A stretch of 64,000 nucleotides of DNA from an uncultured Desulfovibrio sp. (GTDB taxonomy: Bacteria; Desulfobacterota; Desulfovibrionia; Desulfovibrionales; Desulfovibrionaceae): assembly GCF_902477725.1 (NCBI RefSeq), contig NZ_CABSIF010000004.1:186001-250000 (forward strand), written 5' to 3'. Made by a program: the position numbers and the translations under genes. Below the pieces are notes generated by a model. The model did not search any database and was not told the origin of the DNA. It saw only the letters and a list, made by a program, of their open reading frames with translations. Shown one piece after another: positions 1 through 8,750 of the stretch (the first letter of the stretch is position 1; each line of letters begins with the position of its first letter).

Positions 1-725
1 GCATAGCCAAAGGCCAAACCCAGCAGGTTGTGGCACACGACTACCAGAAATATGTCGGCGCTGGCCTCAAGGATGCTCCGGGCATTGATGGCCATGATGC
101 CAGCCACCACAAGGGTAATGGTAAGCGCCGAGACCGGAGGCAAAAAGGGGATGGCCCGCTCGGTAAGCCTGCCGCAGTAACGGTGCGCAGCAATGCCCAG
201 AATAACCGGGATCACCACGATTTTAAGGATGGAAACGAACAGGCCTCCCATGTCTACAGGAACCCACACGCCGCCGAGCAACCATGTGAGCACCGGCATG
301 AGCGCCAGTGCAACAACAGTTGTCAGCGAGGTGAGCGCCACGGAATACGGCACGTCACCTCTGGCAATAAAGGTCAGCACATTGGAGGCGGTGCCGCCGG
401 GGGCCGTGCCCACAAGGATGACCCCCATTGCCAGATCAGGCGGCAGGGCGAACAGATGGCACAACGCAAAGGCCAGCAGCGGCATGCAGCCGAACTGGGC
501 CAGCAGGCCCAGCAGCAGGGCGCGCGGCTGGGAAAATACCAGACTGAAATCCTTGAGCCTCAGGGTCATGCCCATGCCAAACATGATGCACCCCAGGAGC
601 GGCGTAACATGCGGGGCCACCCAGCGGAACAGCTCCGGTTTCCATAAGGCCAAAGCCGAGCATGTCAGAATAAGCACACCCATATAACGGGTGAGTGCAT
701 TGCCAGCGCGCTGTAAGATACTCAA
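1..725 (-). CDS. BASS-family (bile acid:sodium symporter-like) transporter, partial
   Basis: This is an inner-membrane secondary transporter whose 3' end lies outside the window. The minus-strand frame from a TTG at 725 reads as successive hydrophobic segments with the BASS-like stretch GTAPGGTASNVLTFIARGD. That is the Gly/Asn-rich cation-binding region of the family. I chose TTG because CAGGAGACAAAGG sits just upstream and the frame has no better ATG. About 241 codons are visible; full family members are around 300 residues. It is divergent from the sigma-54 regulator at 926. Substrate is unknown; family members move organic anions such as bile acids, pantoate or keto acids with sodium. The family call is firm and the substrate is not. 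Confidence 0.75.
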   Translation of the reverse strand, partial: MSILQRAGNALTRYMGVLILTCSALALWKPELFRWVAPHVTPLLGCIMFGMGMTLRLKDFSLVFSQPRALLLGLLAQFGCMPLLAFALCHLFALPPDLAMGVILVGTAPGGTASNVLTFIARGDVPYSVALTSLTTVVALALMPVLTWLLGGVWVPVDMGGLFVSILKIVVIPVILGIAAHRYCGRLTERAIPFLPPVSALTITLVVAGIMAINARSILEASADIFLVVVCHNLLGLAFGY

Positions 726-925
726 CCTTTGTCTCCTGTTGCGCGGTTTTCTGCCGCGATGGTGTGAGGCGCATACTGGCAGAGAGAGTACCCCGTTGCA
801 AGCAGGCAAGGCTTGCACTTGGCCTGGGCAAAAGGTATCGCTCAGGTACTTTCAGGTGCTGATTCGTCGTGGCGCGCCATGCGTTCTGCATCTTCCGGAC
901 AGTTTCATACCCAAGAGCAGCAGGA

Positions 926-2374
926 ATGGCAGAACTTTCCAGCCTTATGCAAATCCAGCCTTTTGTGCAGGCCTACGTGCTTGCAGTTGCTTCCATTCTG
1001 GACGCGCCCGTTACCGTGGTTGACTGCAATCTGGTGCGCGTGGGTGGCACTGCGGAATATGAGTCGCTCATCAGCCGGAAGATCGCGCACAGTGCTTTTT
1101 TCGACAAAGTATTCAAGACCGGCAAGCCAGCCTTTGTCAAAAACGTTCAGAAGGATCAGGCTTGCAGTGTGTGCGCCAACCGCGAGAACTGCAATGAACT
1201 CGCCGACATGGCCTACCCCATCTTTTTGAACAACAAGGTGGCTGGCGTTATTGGCATTGTTGCGTTTAACGAGGACGAGCGTGGGCGGCTGCTGGGGAAT
1301 CAGGAAAAGCTTCAGGAATTCCTCAAATATATGAGCATGCTGATTGAAAGCAAACTTGTCACGCAGCAGCATTCGCGCATTCTTGAGCACCAGCTTGATG
1401 CGGTCGTAAACGGTGAACGCAAACAACTGGAAGAAACCCCCCTGCTGGGCAACAGCGCTGCCATTCGCGATATTCTGGCCCTGGTGCAGAAGATCGCCGC
1501 ATCGGATTCCACCGTGCTTATCAGCGGCGAAAGCGGCACCGGCAAGGAGGTGCTGGCCCGCACCATTCACAGCATGAGCGGGCGCGGCAAGCGGCTGATG
1601 ACGGCTGTAAACTGCGGGGCCATCCCTGAAAATCTGGTTGAGAGCGAACTGTTTGGCTACGAAGAAGGCGCATTTACGGGCGCCAGAAAAGGCGGAAGCA
1701 TGGGCAAGTTTGAACTGTCCCATGAAAGTACCCTGTTTCTGGACGAAGTGGGCGAGATGCCCTTGCCCGTGCAGGCCAAACTGCTGCGCGTGCTTCAGGA
1801 TAAATGCGTGCAACGCGTGGGCGGTTCTGCGTCCATCCCGGTGAATGTGCGCATTGTGTGCGCCAGCAACCGCAATTTACAGGAAATGGTCGCCCAAGGG
1901 ACCTTTCGCAACGATCTGTACTATCGCCTGAATGTCATCCCCATCCATATACCGCCCTTGCGTCAGCGGCGTGTGGATATCCCCGTTTTTATCGAGAGTT
2001 TTCTTGCCCGCTACCGGCGTGAGCTGCGCCGCGACATACGCGGGCTTGACCCAGTGGCTTTTGACGCATTCATGGGCCATGACTGGCCGGGGAATGTACG
2101 TGAATTGCGCAATATCATTGAGTATCTTGTTAACGTTGTTGAAGGCCCACTGATACGGGCCAATGATTTGCCGCAGCATTTTTTTGCCAGGCGGTCAGGA
2201 ACATCGTCTGCAACAACGCTCAAGGAAATGCTCGCAACGCACGAAAAACAGCTTTTGGAGCGCCTGATCGGCGTAGCTGCCAGCACGGAGCAGAAAAAAC
2301 TTCTGGCGCAGCGTCTGGGCATCAGCAGCGCCACATTGTACCGTAAACTGCAGGAATATAATCTGCTGCATTAG
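926..2374 (+). CDS. Sigma-54-dependent transcriptional activator (Fis-type HTH) with Cys-containing sensor domain
   Basis: A bacterial enhancer-binding protein of about 482 residues. The N-terminal ~150 residues form a small-molecule or redox sensor with three close cysteines (Cys80, Cys83, Cys89). The AAA+ domain follows, with Walker A GESGTGKE near residues 201-208 and the sigma-54 contact loop GAFTGA near 248-253. A Fis-type helix-turn-helix ends the protein (AQRLGISSATLYRKLQEY). The chosen ATG at 926 follows AGCAGGA; an ATG at 947 is possible. It lies directly upstream of and in the same direction as the TAXI-TRAP operon. Two identical-type palindromes between them (2443-2479) are plausible binding sites, so it probably activates that operon. 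Whether the cysteines bind a metal or cluster, or sense redox, is unknown. Confidence 0.88.
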   Translation: MAELSSLMQIQPFVQAYVLAVASILDAPVTVVDCNLVRVGGTAEYESLISRKIAHSAFFDKVFKTGKPAFVKNVQKDQACSVCANRENCNELADMAYPIFLNNKVAGVIGIVAFNEDERGRLLGNQEKLQEFLKYMSMLIESKLVTQQHSRILEHQLDAVVNGERKQLEETPLLGNSAAIRDILALVQKIAASDSTVLISGESGTGKEVLARTIHSMSGRGKRLMTAVNCGAIPENLVESELFGYEEGAFTGARKGGSMGKFELSHESTLFLDEVGEMPLPVQAKLLRVLQDKCVQRVGGSASIPVNVRIVCASNRNLQEMVAQGTFRNDLYYRLNVIPIHIPPLRQRRVDIPVFIESFLARYRRELRRDIRGLDPVAFDAFMGHDWPGNVRELRNIIEYLVNVVEGPLIRANDLPQHFFARRSGTSSATTLKEMLATHEKQLLERLIGVAASTEQKKLLAQRLGISSATLYRKLQEYNLLH

Positions 2375-2442
2375 TTCCGCGAAATAATACAGCAGCCAGC
2401 ATCGTCTTTTCAGACCGTTTCTATACGGTTGCGGCAAGTTCT

Positions 2443-2479
2443 TTCTCGAATTTGAGAAATCTATTCTCATATTTGAGAA
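2443..2479. promoter_or_regulatory. Paired palindromic activator sites TTCTCNNATTTGAGAA
   Basis: Two inverted repeats are read directly: TTCTC-GAATTT-GAGAA (2443-2458) and TTCTC-ATATTT-GAGAA (2464-2479). Their centres are 21 bp apart, about two helical turns, so bound dimers would sit on the same DNA face. The site is 145-180 bp upstream of a sigma-54-like promoter and just after the gene for a sigma-54 activator. That is the normal position of an upstream activating sequence. Confidence 0.65.
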
Positions 2480-2622
2480 CGCAATAATGCCTTGAAATGC
2501 TAACTAATTTAACTATATTTGTTCTTAGTGTTTTCAATTTTGCATCTGGCAGCTCTCTGCCCCGATGTAGGTGAGGGCATTAAATGCTAGAGACGCAAGG
2601 TCTGGGAGTGGGTATATGATTT

Positions 2623-2638
2623 TGGTATAAAATTTGAT
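2623..2638 (+). promoter_or_regulatory. Candidate sigma-54 promoter (-24/-12)
   Basis: TGGTATAAAATTTGAT matches the sigma-54 consensus TGGCACG-N4-TTGC in the GG doublet and spacing. It has T for C in the -24 box and A for C in the -12 box, so the match is imperfect. Position, about 100 bp before the first operon gene, is right. Confidence 0.3.
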
Positions 2639-2737
2639 AGGGTGCTAACGGTTATGCCCCCCCCAGAGTATTGCCGAGACCAGCGACGCTGCCGTGCCTG
2701 ACTAAGGGCCGGAATAAACCGTATACAGGAGTATGCT

Positions 2738-3718
2738 ATGAAAAAGGGTTTGATTTCGCTGTTGGTTGCCGTAGTTATGCTGGCGGCTGGGCTGGCCCAG
2801 ATGCCCCAGGCGGCGGAGCTGAAAACGTTTACCATTACCTCCGGCCCGCTTGGGGGCGATTTTTACGCCCTTGGCGGTGTTATCGGCGAGGCTGCACGCG
2901 GGGTCATGCCCGGCACTACCGTGAGCGTCAACACTGGCGGCTCGGTGGAAAATCTGCTGAAGATTGATGCGGGCAAGGCTGATCTTGGCACAAGCATGAT
3001 CAAGCTCTATCAGGAAAGCCTCAAGGCCGAAGGCGTGTTTGCCAACCGCAAGCCCGTGCAGAATGTAAAAATCATGATGTATGTGGCGCCCATGCCCATG
3101 AGCTTCTTTCTTGTGCGTGAGGATTCCCCCTACACCTCCATTGCGGATATTGCCCGCACCAAGCCCAAAATCCGTCTGCTGACCTCCAAAAAAGGTTCCT
3201 CCCCTGCTGTTGCCTCTGAGAACATGCTCAAGCAGTACGGTTTCTCGTTTGAAGACATCAAGGAATGGGGCGGCTCTGTGAGCTACGTTTCCTATGCGGA
3301 AGCCTCCTCCCTTATTCAGGACGGCCACGCGGACGCCTATGTAGGCCCCATCGTTTCGTCCATCAACGAGCTGATCACCACCGTCAAGATGAAGCTGCTG
3401 CCCATTGATCAGGCGGTTCTCGACAAGCTGAGCAGCGATGGCTACATGACCTACACCATCAAGGCCGGGCAGTATTACTTTATCACAAAGGATACGCCGC
3501 ACATGGCCGAAACCGTGGTTTTGCCCGTAGGTGCGAACCTGCCGGACGATGCCGTGTACGCCCTGACCAAGGTGCTTTGCGAAAAGCCCGAGATGATCCG
3601 CAATGTGCACCAGACCTATTCGGTCTTTGACCCCAGCAAAAGCGCTGATCATATTGCCGTGCAATACATTCACCCCGGTGCCCTGCGTTATTACAAGGAA
3701 AAGGGCTGGGTGAAATAA
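2738..3718 (+). CDS. TAXI-family TRAP transporter solute-binding protein
   Basis: This periplasmic binding protein of a tripartite (TRAP) transporter delivers an organic anion to the membrane subunit encoded next. A signal peptide covers about residues 1-26 (MKKGLISLLVAVVMLAAGLA, cleavage near QAAE). The body carries the TAXI-type opening FTITSGPLGGDFYALGGVIGE and a later GSSPAVASENML ligand-loop stretch. At 326 residues it has the usual length. The ATG follows AGGAG with good spacing. Its stop shares one base with the permease start, so the two are translationally coupled. TAXI substrates are poorly known (glutamate, alpha-ketoglutarate and others), and the sequence does not give the ligand. 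Confidence 0.92.
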   Translation: MKKGLISLLVAVVMLAAGLAQMPQAAELKTFTITSGPLGGDFYALGGVIGEAARGVMPGTTVSVNTGGSVENLLKIDAGKADLGTSMIKLYQESLKAEGVFANRKPVQNVKIMMYVAPMPMSFFLVREDSPYTSIADIARTKPKIRLLTSKKGSSPAVASENMLKQYGFSFEDIKEWGGSVSYVSYAEASSLIQDGHADAYVGPIVSSINELITTVKMKLLPIDQAVLDKLSSDGYMTYTIKAGQYYFITKDTPHMAETVVLPVGANLPDDAVYALTKVLCEKPEMIRNVHQTYSVFDPSKSADHIAVQYIHPGALRYYKEKGWVK

Positions 3719-5703
3719 TGGCTTCTTCCGAGCAAAAGGACGCCACAGGCGCGTCAACCAAGGTCAATCTGGCCCGCAGCGCTGTGGAAAAAGAGCTTGC
3801 TGGCGAAGCCAGCAATGACTTTGGCGAAGTAGCAGGCCTGCAGGGTTTTGCCAGGCTTGTGCAATACCTCATATTCTTTGGCTGCCTGCTGTTTGCGGGC
3901 TACCATTGCGTCACCACCATTTTTGGAATGCCGGTGGCCTATGTGCATCGGCCCATCCACGTCATGTTTGCTGCATCACTGGCCTTTCTGGTGTATCCAT
4001 CAAGCAAGAAGCGCGGGCCTGCGCCCCTTGATCTCGTGCTGGCGCTGGTGGCTCTGGCGGCTTTTGCGCTGCCAGCCATTCAGGCGGACCAGATTGCGGA
4101 ACGGCTGGTCATGGTTGACGACCTGACCCTTGGCCAGACCATCAGCGGCATTACTGCCCTGGTGCTGGTTCTGGTGCTTATTCAGCGCGTTGTAGGCATG
4201 TCGTTGCTGGTGGTCTGCCTGCTGTTCCTGGCCTATGCGTTGTGGGGGAACCATATCCCCGGCATGCTCGCGCACAAGGGGTTTTCGTGGAACGAAGTGG
4301 TGGATTATCTGGGGTTCGGGCTTGAGGGCCTGTATTCTTCAGCCATCGGTGTTTCGGCCACCTATATTGCCGCCTTCATTGTTTTTGGCACCTTTCTTGA
4401 GCGCTGCGGCGCGGGCGATGTGCTCATGGATCTTGGCCGCGCGCTGACGGGGCACTATCGCGGCGGCCCTGCAAAAATTGCTGTTATTACAAGCGCCTTT
4501 TTTGGCACCATTTCTGGTTCGGCAGCTGCCAATGTTTACGCAACGGGCGCGTTCACTATCCCCATGATGAAAAAGGCCGGGTACAAACCTGTGTTTGCCG
4601 GCGCTGTGGAGGCTGCGGCCTCCACTGGCGGGCAGATCATGCCCCCGGTCATGGGCGCAGCCGCATTCCTGATGGCGGATACGCTGGGCATACCCTATCT
4701 TGAGGTGTGCAAGGCGGCGGTGATCCCGGCCTTTCTGTACTTTTTCTCCATCCTTATGATGGTGGACTTTGAGGCTGCCAAGCTGGGCCTTTTGGGGGTT
4801 CCCAAGGAGGAACTGCCCCGCATGAAGGATGTTGTCAAAAGACTCTATCTTCTGCTGCCCATTGTGGTGCTGCTTGCGATCATGATGAGCGGCTACACGC
4901 CCTTCAGGGCCGCGATGGCCGCCGCTGCGTCTGCCGTGCTGGTTTCGTGGGGCGATAAAAAGTTTGCCATCGGGCCGCGCCGTTTTGTTGAGATACTTTC
5001 CACCGCTGGTCGTCGCATGATCCTGATTGCGGTTGCCTGCCTTGGCGCGGGTATTGTTATCGGCGTTGTGTCGCTAACAGGCGTGGGGCTTAACCTCGCC
5101 TCGGTGGTTATTTCCATATCCGGCGGCAGCACCATAGTCGCACTGATTCTGATCATGCTTGCCTCGCTCCTTATGGGTATGGGTACGCCCACCACCGTAG
5201 CCTATGTGCTTGTGGCGACCCTGGGGGTTCCCGCCCTGCGCGAGCTTGGCTTCAGCGTGCTTTCTTCGCATTTCTTCGTGTTTTATTTCGGGGTGATCTC
5301 AATGGTTACTCCTCCGGTGGCCGTTGCCGCTTACGCTGGCGCGGAAGTGGCGGGCGCCTCCATGATGCGCACGGGCCTGATCGCCTCGCGCCTGTGCAGC
5401 GTGGCCTTTATTGTACCGTTCTTCTTCATGTATGATCCGGCTCTGCTCATGCAGGGCGAGTGGCCGAACATCCTTCAGGTTTTTGTTACCGCCACCATTG
5501 GCACCATTGCCCTGGCTGGCGGCATGGAACGCTGGTTTTTCCGCCCCATACCGCTGCCGGTGGCCCTGCTGTTGATTGTGGGCGCGTGTCTGCTGATTAT
5601 CCCCGGTACCATTACAGACATGATTGGCCTTGGCATTGTGTTTGTTACCGGCGCATATTGTAAAATGAGCAGCAAGGCCGTGCAGGCCCGTGCTGTTGCC
5701 TGA
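3718..5703 (+). CDS. TRAP transporter fused permease (4TM + 12TM, DctQM-like)
   Basis: This inner-membrane TRAP permease has the small (DctQ-like) and large (DctM-like) subunits fused in one 661-residue chain, as is normal for TAXI systems. A hydrophilic N-terminus of about 45 residues precedes many hydrophobic segments. The large-subunit repeats show the typical SGSAAANVYATGAFTIPMM and GMGTPTTVAYVLVATLG stretches. It overlaps the binding-protein stop by one base (TAATG). Transport would be driven by an ion gradient. With the DapA-family gene directly downstream, the imported substrate is probably metabolized by the operon. Confidence 0.93.
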   Translation: MASSEQKDATGASTKVNLARSAVEKELAGEASNDFGEVAGLQGFARLVQYLIFFGCLLFAGYHCVTTIFGMPVAYVHRPIHVMFAASLAFLVYPSSKKRGPAPLDLVLALVALAAFALPAIQADQIAERLVMVDDLTLGQTISGITALVLVLVLIQRVVGMSLLVVCLLFLAYALWGNHIPGMLAHKGFSWNEVVDYLGFGLEGLYSSAIGVSATYIAAFIVFGTFLERCGAGDVLMDLGRALTGHYRGGPAKIAVITSAFFGTISGSAAANVYATGAFTIPMMKKAGYKPVFAGAVEAAASTGGQIMPPVMGAAAFLMADTLGIPYLEVCKAAVIPAFLYFFSILMMVDFEAAKLGLLGVPKEELPRMKDVVKRLYLLLPIVVLLAIMMSGYTPFRAAMAAAASAVLVSWGDKKFAIGPRRFVEILSTAGRRMILIAVACLGAGIVIGVVSLTGVGLNLASVVISISGGSTIVALILIMLASLLMGMGTPTTVAYVLVATLGVPALRELGFSVLSSHFFVFYFGVISMVTPPVAVAAYAGAEVAGASMMRTGLIASRLCSVAFIVPFFFMYDPALLMQGEWPNILQVFVTATIGTIALAGGMERWFFRPIPLPVALLLIVGACLLIIPGTITDMIGLGIVFVTGAYCKMSSKAVQARAVA

Positions 5704-5728
5704 GGCAGAGCATTAAAGGAGATTGAAG

Positions 5729-6652
5729 ATGGGAAAGTTGATTTATCCTGAAGGTTCCTGGGTAGCGATTGTTACCCCCTTTACCGAAAACAACACCATT
5801 GACCTTGGTGTAATGCATGATCTTGTGGATTTTCACGCCGCCAACGGCACCAGCACCCTGCTGGTGCTGGGTTCCACCGGCGAACCCACAACCCTGACCA
5901 TTGAAGAAAAAAAGACCGTCATCAAGGACATGGCCCGCTACTGCAAGGGCAAGATCCATGCGTTTTTTGGCGTGACCCATGGCGACACCGAAAAAACCAT
6001 CGAGCTTGCGCGCTACGCGCAGGAGCAGGACGCGGACGGCATCGTTGTGGTGGTGCCTCCCTATCTGTGCCCGGATCAGGCATCCGTGCTGGAATACCTC
6101 ATTGATGTCTGCCTTTCTGTTGATATCAGCGTGGGTCTGTACAACAACCCCGCCAGAGTCGTGGCCAACGTCAATGCGGAAACAGTCATCACCCTGTTCA
6201 ATTCCGTGCCCAACCTGGTGGCCGACAAGGAAGCCATGCCCAACGTGGGCCAGATTGCCACCATTCAGGAAGGCACCCATGGCGAGCTGCCCATTCTGTG
6301 CTGCGATTCGCCCGCCTATGCCCTGACCCTGCCCGTGCTGGCCTTTGGCGGCGCGGGAACAGCCAACGTGACGGGCAATATTCACCCCCGCGCCATGGCT
6401 GAAATGTCCCGCCCCTGGAAGAATTTTGAAGACGTGCAGCGCACCCGCAGGATTTACAACGAGCTGCTGCCCATCATGGAGGCCTGCTACGCAGCCACCA
6501 ACCCTGTGGCGGTCAAGACCTTTGTGCGCCTGCTGGGCTTCCCTGTCGGTCACTGCAAGCGCCCCATGCGCGATGTAAGCCCCGAAATTCAGGAAGGCAT
6601 GAAGTGGCTGATTGAAGAATTTGAGCTCAAAAAAATCTACAACCTCAAGTGA
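5729..6652 (+). CDS. DapA-family (dihydrodipicolinate synthase/N-acetylneuraminate lyase superfamily) aldolase or lyase
   Basis: A cytoplasmic TIM-barrel class I aldolase of 307 residues. The hallmarks are present: the substrate-carboxylate loop GSTGEP (48-53), the catalytic Tyr138 in LYNNPARV, and the Schiff-base Lys167 in NLVADKEAMPN. Start is the ATG at 5729, 7 bases after AAAGGAG. Family reactions make or break a C-C bond to pyruvate through a lysine imine. Its place between a TRAP transporter and cysteine desulfidase suggests catabolic cleavage or dehydration of an imported acid rather than lysine biosynthesis. That role is inferred; canonical DapA cannot be excluded. Confidence 0.82.
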   Translation: MGKLIYPEGSWVAIVTPFTENNTIDLGVMHDLVDFHAANGTSTLLVLGSTGEPTTLTIEEKKTVIKDMARYCKGKIHAFFGVTHGDTEKTIELARYAQEQDADGIVVVVPPYLCPDQASVLEYLIDVCLSVDISVGLYNNPARVVANVNAETVITLFNSVPNLVADKEAMPNVGQIATIQEGTHGELPILCCDSPAYALTLPVLAFGGAGTANVTGNIHPRAMAEMSRPWKNFEDVQRTRRIYNELLPIMEACYAATNPVAVKTFVRLLGFPVGHCKRPMRDVSPEIQEGMKWLIEEFELKKIYNLK

Positions 6653-6701
6653 TGCCTCGTAGTTACAGCTTATAACGATCGCGGCAAACATCGAGGATTT
6701 C

Positions 6702-7094
6702 ATGCAAGTAACCGAACTGACCCAGCCGAAATGGTACAAATTGCGCCTTGGCCCAGGCTCTGACCTGTTTCAGGGACTGCGGGATTTTTTTGAGCAGCAG
6801 AAGCTTGAACGGGCCTTTATTCTTTCAAGCATTGGCTCCCTTGAAAAAATTATCTGCAACTATCCAGTAACCTGCACAACCATGCCGCCGCCGGTGAAAT
6901 CCAAAACCATTGAAAAGTTCTTGGAAGTCAACGGCATCACAGGCGAAATGTGGCGCGAGAACAATCAGGTGCGCGTTCACCTGCACGGCTCTGTAACCCA
7001 CGAGGGCGAAACGCTTTTTGGGGGCGGCATGGCCGATGGCGCCAAGGTGCTGGTTCAGGTTGAGATGGTGGTCATGGGACTGCTGGAACAATAA
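6702..7094 (+). CDS. PCC/PPC-domain (DUF296) protein
   Basis: A single-domain 130-residue protein of the plants-and-prokaryotes-conserved family. The fold signature is visible as YKLRLGPGSDLFQGL, ILSSIGSLEKI, VRVHLHGSVTHEGE and LFGGGMADGAKVLVQVEMVV. The histidine in VHLHGS sits where some prokaryotic homologues bind metal. Such proteins are usually trimers of unknown function; plant versions are AT-hook DNA-binding proteins but no AT-hook is present here. The ATG follows GAGGA. It lies 49 bp after the DapA-like gene and 17 bp before the zinc-ribbon gene. A small-molecule or metal-binding helper is as likely as a regulator. Confidence 0.75.
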   Translation: MQVTELTQPKWYKLRLGPGSDLFQGLRDFFEQQKLERAFILSSIGSLEKIICNYPVTCTTMPPPVKSKTIEKFLEVNGITGEMWRENNQVRVHLHGSVTHEGETLFGGGMADGAKVLVQVEMVVMGLLEQ

Positions 7095-7111
7095 ATTTCT
7101 GGAGAAAGATC

Positions 7112-7297
7112 ATGCCTTTTCTTACCTTTACCTGCGAACACTGCAACAAGGTATCTCACCGTTTTCTGCGCCCCTCGCAGGTGCGCGGCACGGTTCTTTG
7201 CCCCCATTGCAAAAAGCCCATCACTTCGGGCGGCAAATCTGCATCCGGTTCGCCAGCGCCCGCCAGCGGCCAGCAGGTAACCTGCGCCAAACTGTAG
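7112..7297 (+). CDS. Small zinc-ribbon protein
   Basis: A 61-residue protein with two CxxC knuckles, CEHC (residues 8-11) and CPHC (near 30-33), arranged as a zinc ribbon. A Ser/Gly/Ala-rich tail ends in QQVTCAKL. The start follows GGAG. It does not match a named family that I recognise. Its position, 17 bases after the DUF296 gene and before thioredoxin reductase, places it in the same transcript. It may be a metal-binding accessory of the pathway. Confidence 0.6.
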   Translation: MPFLTFTCEHCNKVSHRFLRPSQVRGTVLCPHCKKPITSGGKSASGSPAPASGQQVTCAKL

Positions 7298-7423
7298 GCG
7301 CGTACATTCTTCATTCAATATGGGCGCACCCCTTCCGGCGCCTTGGATTTGCCGGATATCCGCTGCGGGAAACCGCAGCGGCAGGGGGAGCGCGCCCTGA
7401 AAAACCAAAATTTGGCGGATACC

Positions 7424-8338
7424 ATGCAGGAGCATGAACTTGTCGTTATCGGTGCTGGCCCTGCCGGAGCCAGCGCAGGCATATACGCCCGCCGGGCTGG
7501 CCTCAACGTGTTGCTGCTCGAAAGCGGTAATGGCGGCAGCCAGATATGCAATACGCTTGATGTGGAAAACTGGCCCGGTCTGCCCAATGTGAGCGGGCCG
7601 GAACTGGACAAATCCTTTCGCGAGCATGCCGGGCATCTGGGCTGCACCTTTGCCAGGGGCGATGTGCTCGGGCTGGAAGCGCAGGGCGACCGCCAGATTA
7701 TCCACACCACCAAGGGCGACTATGCGGCGCAAGCCGTCATCATCGCCAGCGGCGCTACCCACCGGCGGCTGGGCTGCCCCGGTGAAGACACGCTGACCGG
7801 GGCGGGGGTGAGCTACTGCGCTGTTTGCGATGCGCCCTTTTATGAAGGCGAGGCCGTGGCCGTTGTGGGCGGCGGTAATACTGCGGTGGAAGAAGCCCTC
7901 TATCTGACACGCTTTGCCAGCAAGGTGTATATTGTTCATCGGCGGGAGGCCTTCAGAGCGGACAGCGTGCTGGCAGGCCGCGCCCTCGCCAATGACAAAA
8001 TCATTCCTGTCTGGAACAGCGCAGTGGCAAGCATCAACGGCAGCGAGATGGTCGAGGGCATGACCGTGCGCAATACGGCCAGCGGTGAATGCACCGAGCT
8101 TGAAGTGGCGGGCGTGTTTGTATGCGTGGGCATTGAACCCAATACGGCATTTCTTGATGAGCGCTTCCAGCGCGCGGATGGCGGCTGGCTGGCTACGGAT
8201 GCCCACCTGCGCACATCTGTTCTGGGTGTTTTTGCAGCGGGCGATGTACGCGACACCCCTTTGCGCCAGATTGTCACGGCGGCGGCAGACGGTGCGTTGG
8301 CTGCCATTTCCGCCTATCACTGGCTGCAATCCCGCTAG
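7424..8338 (+). CDS. trxB: Thioredoxin reductase-like FAD/NAD(P) disulfide oxidoreductase
   Basis: A 304-residue flavoprotein that would pass electrons from NAD(P)H through FAD and a redox disulfide to thioredoxin. It shows the FAD-binding GAGPAG (10-15), the redox-active CAVC (132-135; CATC is usual), and the nucleotide-binding GGGNTAVEEALYL. A C-terminal FAD motif reads VFAAGDVRDTPLRQIVTAAADGALAA. I chose the ATG at 7424; the longer frame upstream lacks family similarity. The thioredoxin gene follows, so the pair is probably dedicated to this operon. An organism of this type would have another general thioredoxin system elsewhere, which cannot be checked here. Confidence 0.88.
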   Translation: MQEHELVVIGAGPAGASAGIYARRAGLNVLLLESGNGGSQICNTLDVENWPGLPNVSGPELDKSFREHAGHLGCTFARGDVLGLEAQGDRQIIHTTKGDYAAQAVIIASGATHRRLGCPGEDTLTGAGVSYCAVCDAPFYEGEAVAVVGGGNTAVEEALYLTRFASKVYIVHRREAFRADSVLAGRALANDKIIPVWNSAVASINGSEMVEGMTVRNTASGECTELEVAGVFVCVGIEPNTAFLDERFQRADGGWLATDAHLRTSVLGVFAAGDVRDTPLRQIVTAAADGALAAISAYHWLQSR

Positions 8339-8429
8339 CGAATTTCCAGCCTTGCGGCCCGCGTGGCCTTGGGCTGTGCAGTAAAAATAATCACCGTCTG
8401 CGGTACGGCAGATCGGCAAGGAGATTCCC

Positions 8430-8750
8430 ATGCTTGCAATAGACAGAGACAGTTTTGAACAGGAAGTGCTGCAAAGCAGCGAGCCGGTAGTTGTGGAGTT
8501 TTGGGGCGAGCAGTGCTCCGTTTGCGTGGCCATGATGCCGGAAGTGGAAGAACTGGCAAAAAGTTTTGAGGGCCGGGTCAAGTTCTGCAAGATACCCATC
8601 GCCGGAAGTCGCAGGCTCTGCATTGAACTCAAAATCATGACCGTGCCTGTGTTCCTGTTCTACAAAAATGGCGAACTGGTTGACCGCGTCGCCAATCAGG
8701 ATCTGAGCGTGGAAAGCATCCGTGCCAAGGCGGAATCCCTGCTTAAATAG
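8430..8750 (+). CDS. Atypical thioredoxin with CSVC active site
   Basis: A 106-residue thioredoxin fold. The strand-turn VVVEFWGEQCSVCVAMMPEVEEL carries Cys29 and Cys32 as CSVC in place of CGPC, and the tryptophan normally preceding the first Cys is displaced. The cis-proline loop MTVPVFLFYKNG is intact. Start follows AAGGAGATTCCC. The changed dipeptide should shift redox potential and partner choice. Similar non-CGPC thioredoxins occur with specialised reductases in anaerobes (known for glycine reductase systems). Here the neighbours are thioredoxin reductase and cysteine desulfidase, so it may reduce a disulfide substrate or keep the desulfidase Fe-S enzyme active. That role is inferred. 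Confidence 0.85.
   Translation: MLAIDRDSFEQEVLQSSEPVVVEFWGEQCSVCVAMMPEVEELAKSFEGRVKFCKIPIAGSRRLCIELKIMTVPVFLFYKNGELVDRVANQDLSVESIRAKAESLLK

Larger units (their letters stand above)
2375..2737. other. Regulatory intergenic region upstream of the TAXI-TRAP operon
   Basis: No gene is seen in these 363 bases. The stretch is AT-rich relative to its flanks and holds two 16-bp palindromes (2443-2458 and 2464-2479) and a sigma-54-like -24/-12 candidate (2623-2638). The layout fits activation by the neighbouring enhancer-binding protein. Confidence 0.6.

Noticed and set aside
2547..2560. TGGCAGCTCTCTGC as a sigma-54 promoter
   Set aside because: The GG and GC doublets are nine bases apart instead of ten, so helical phasing is wrong; it is more likely a chance GGCAG/CTGCC palindrome.
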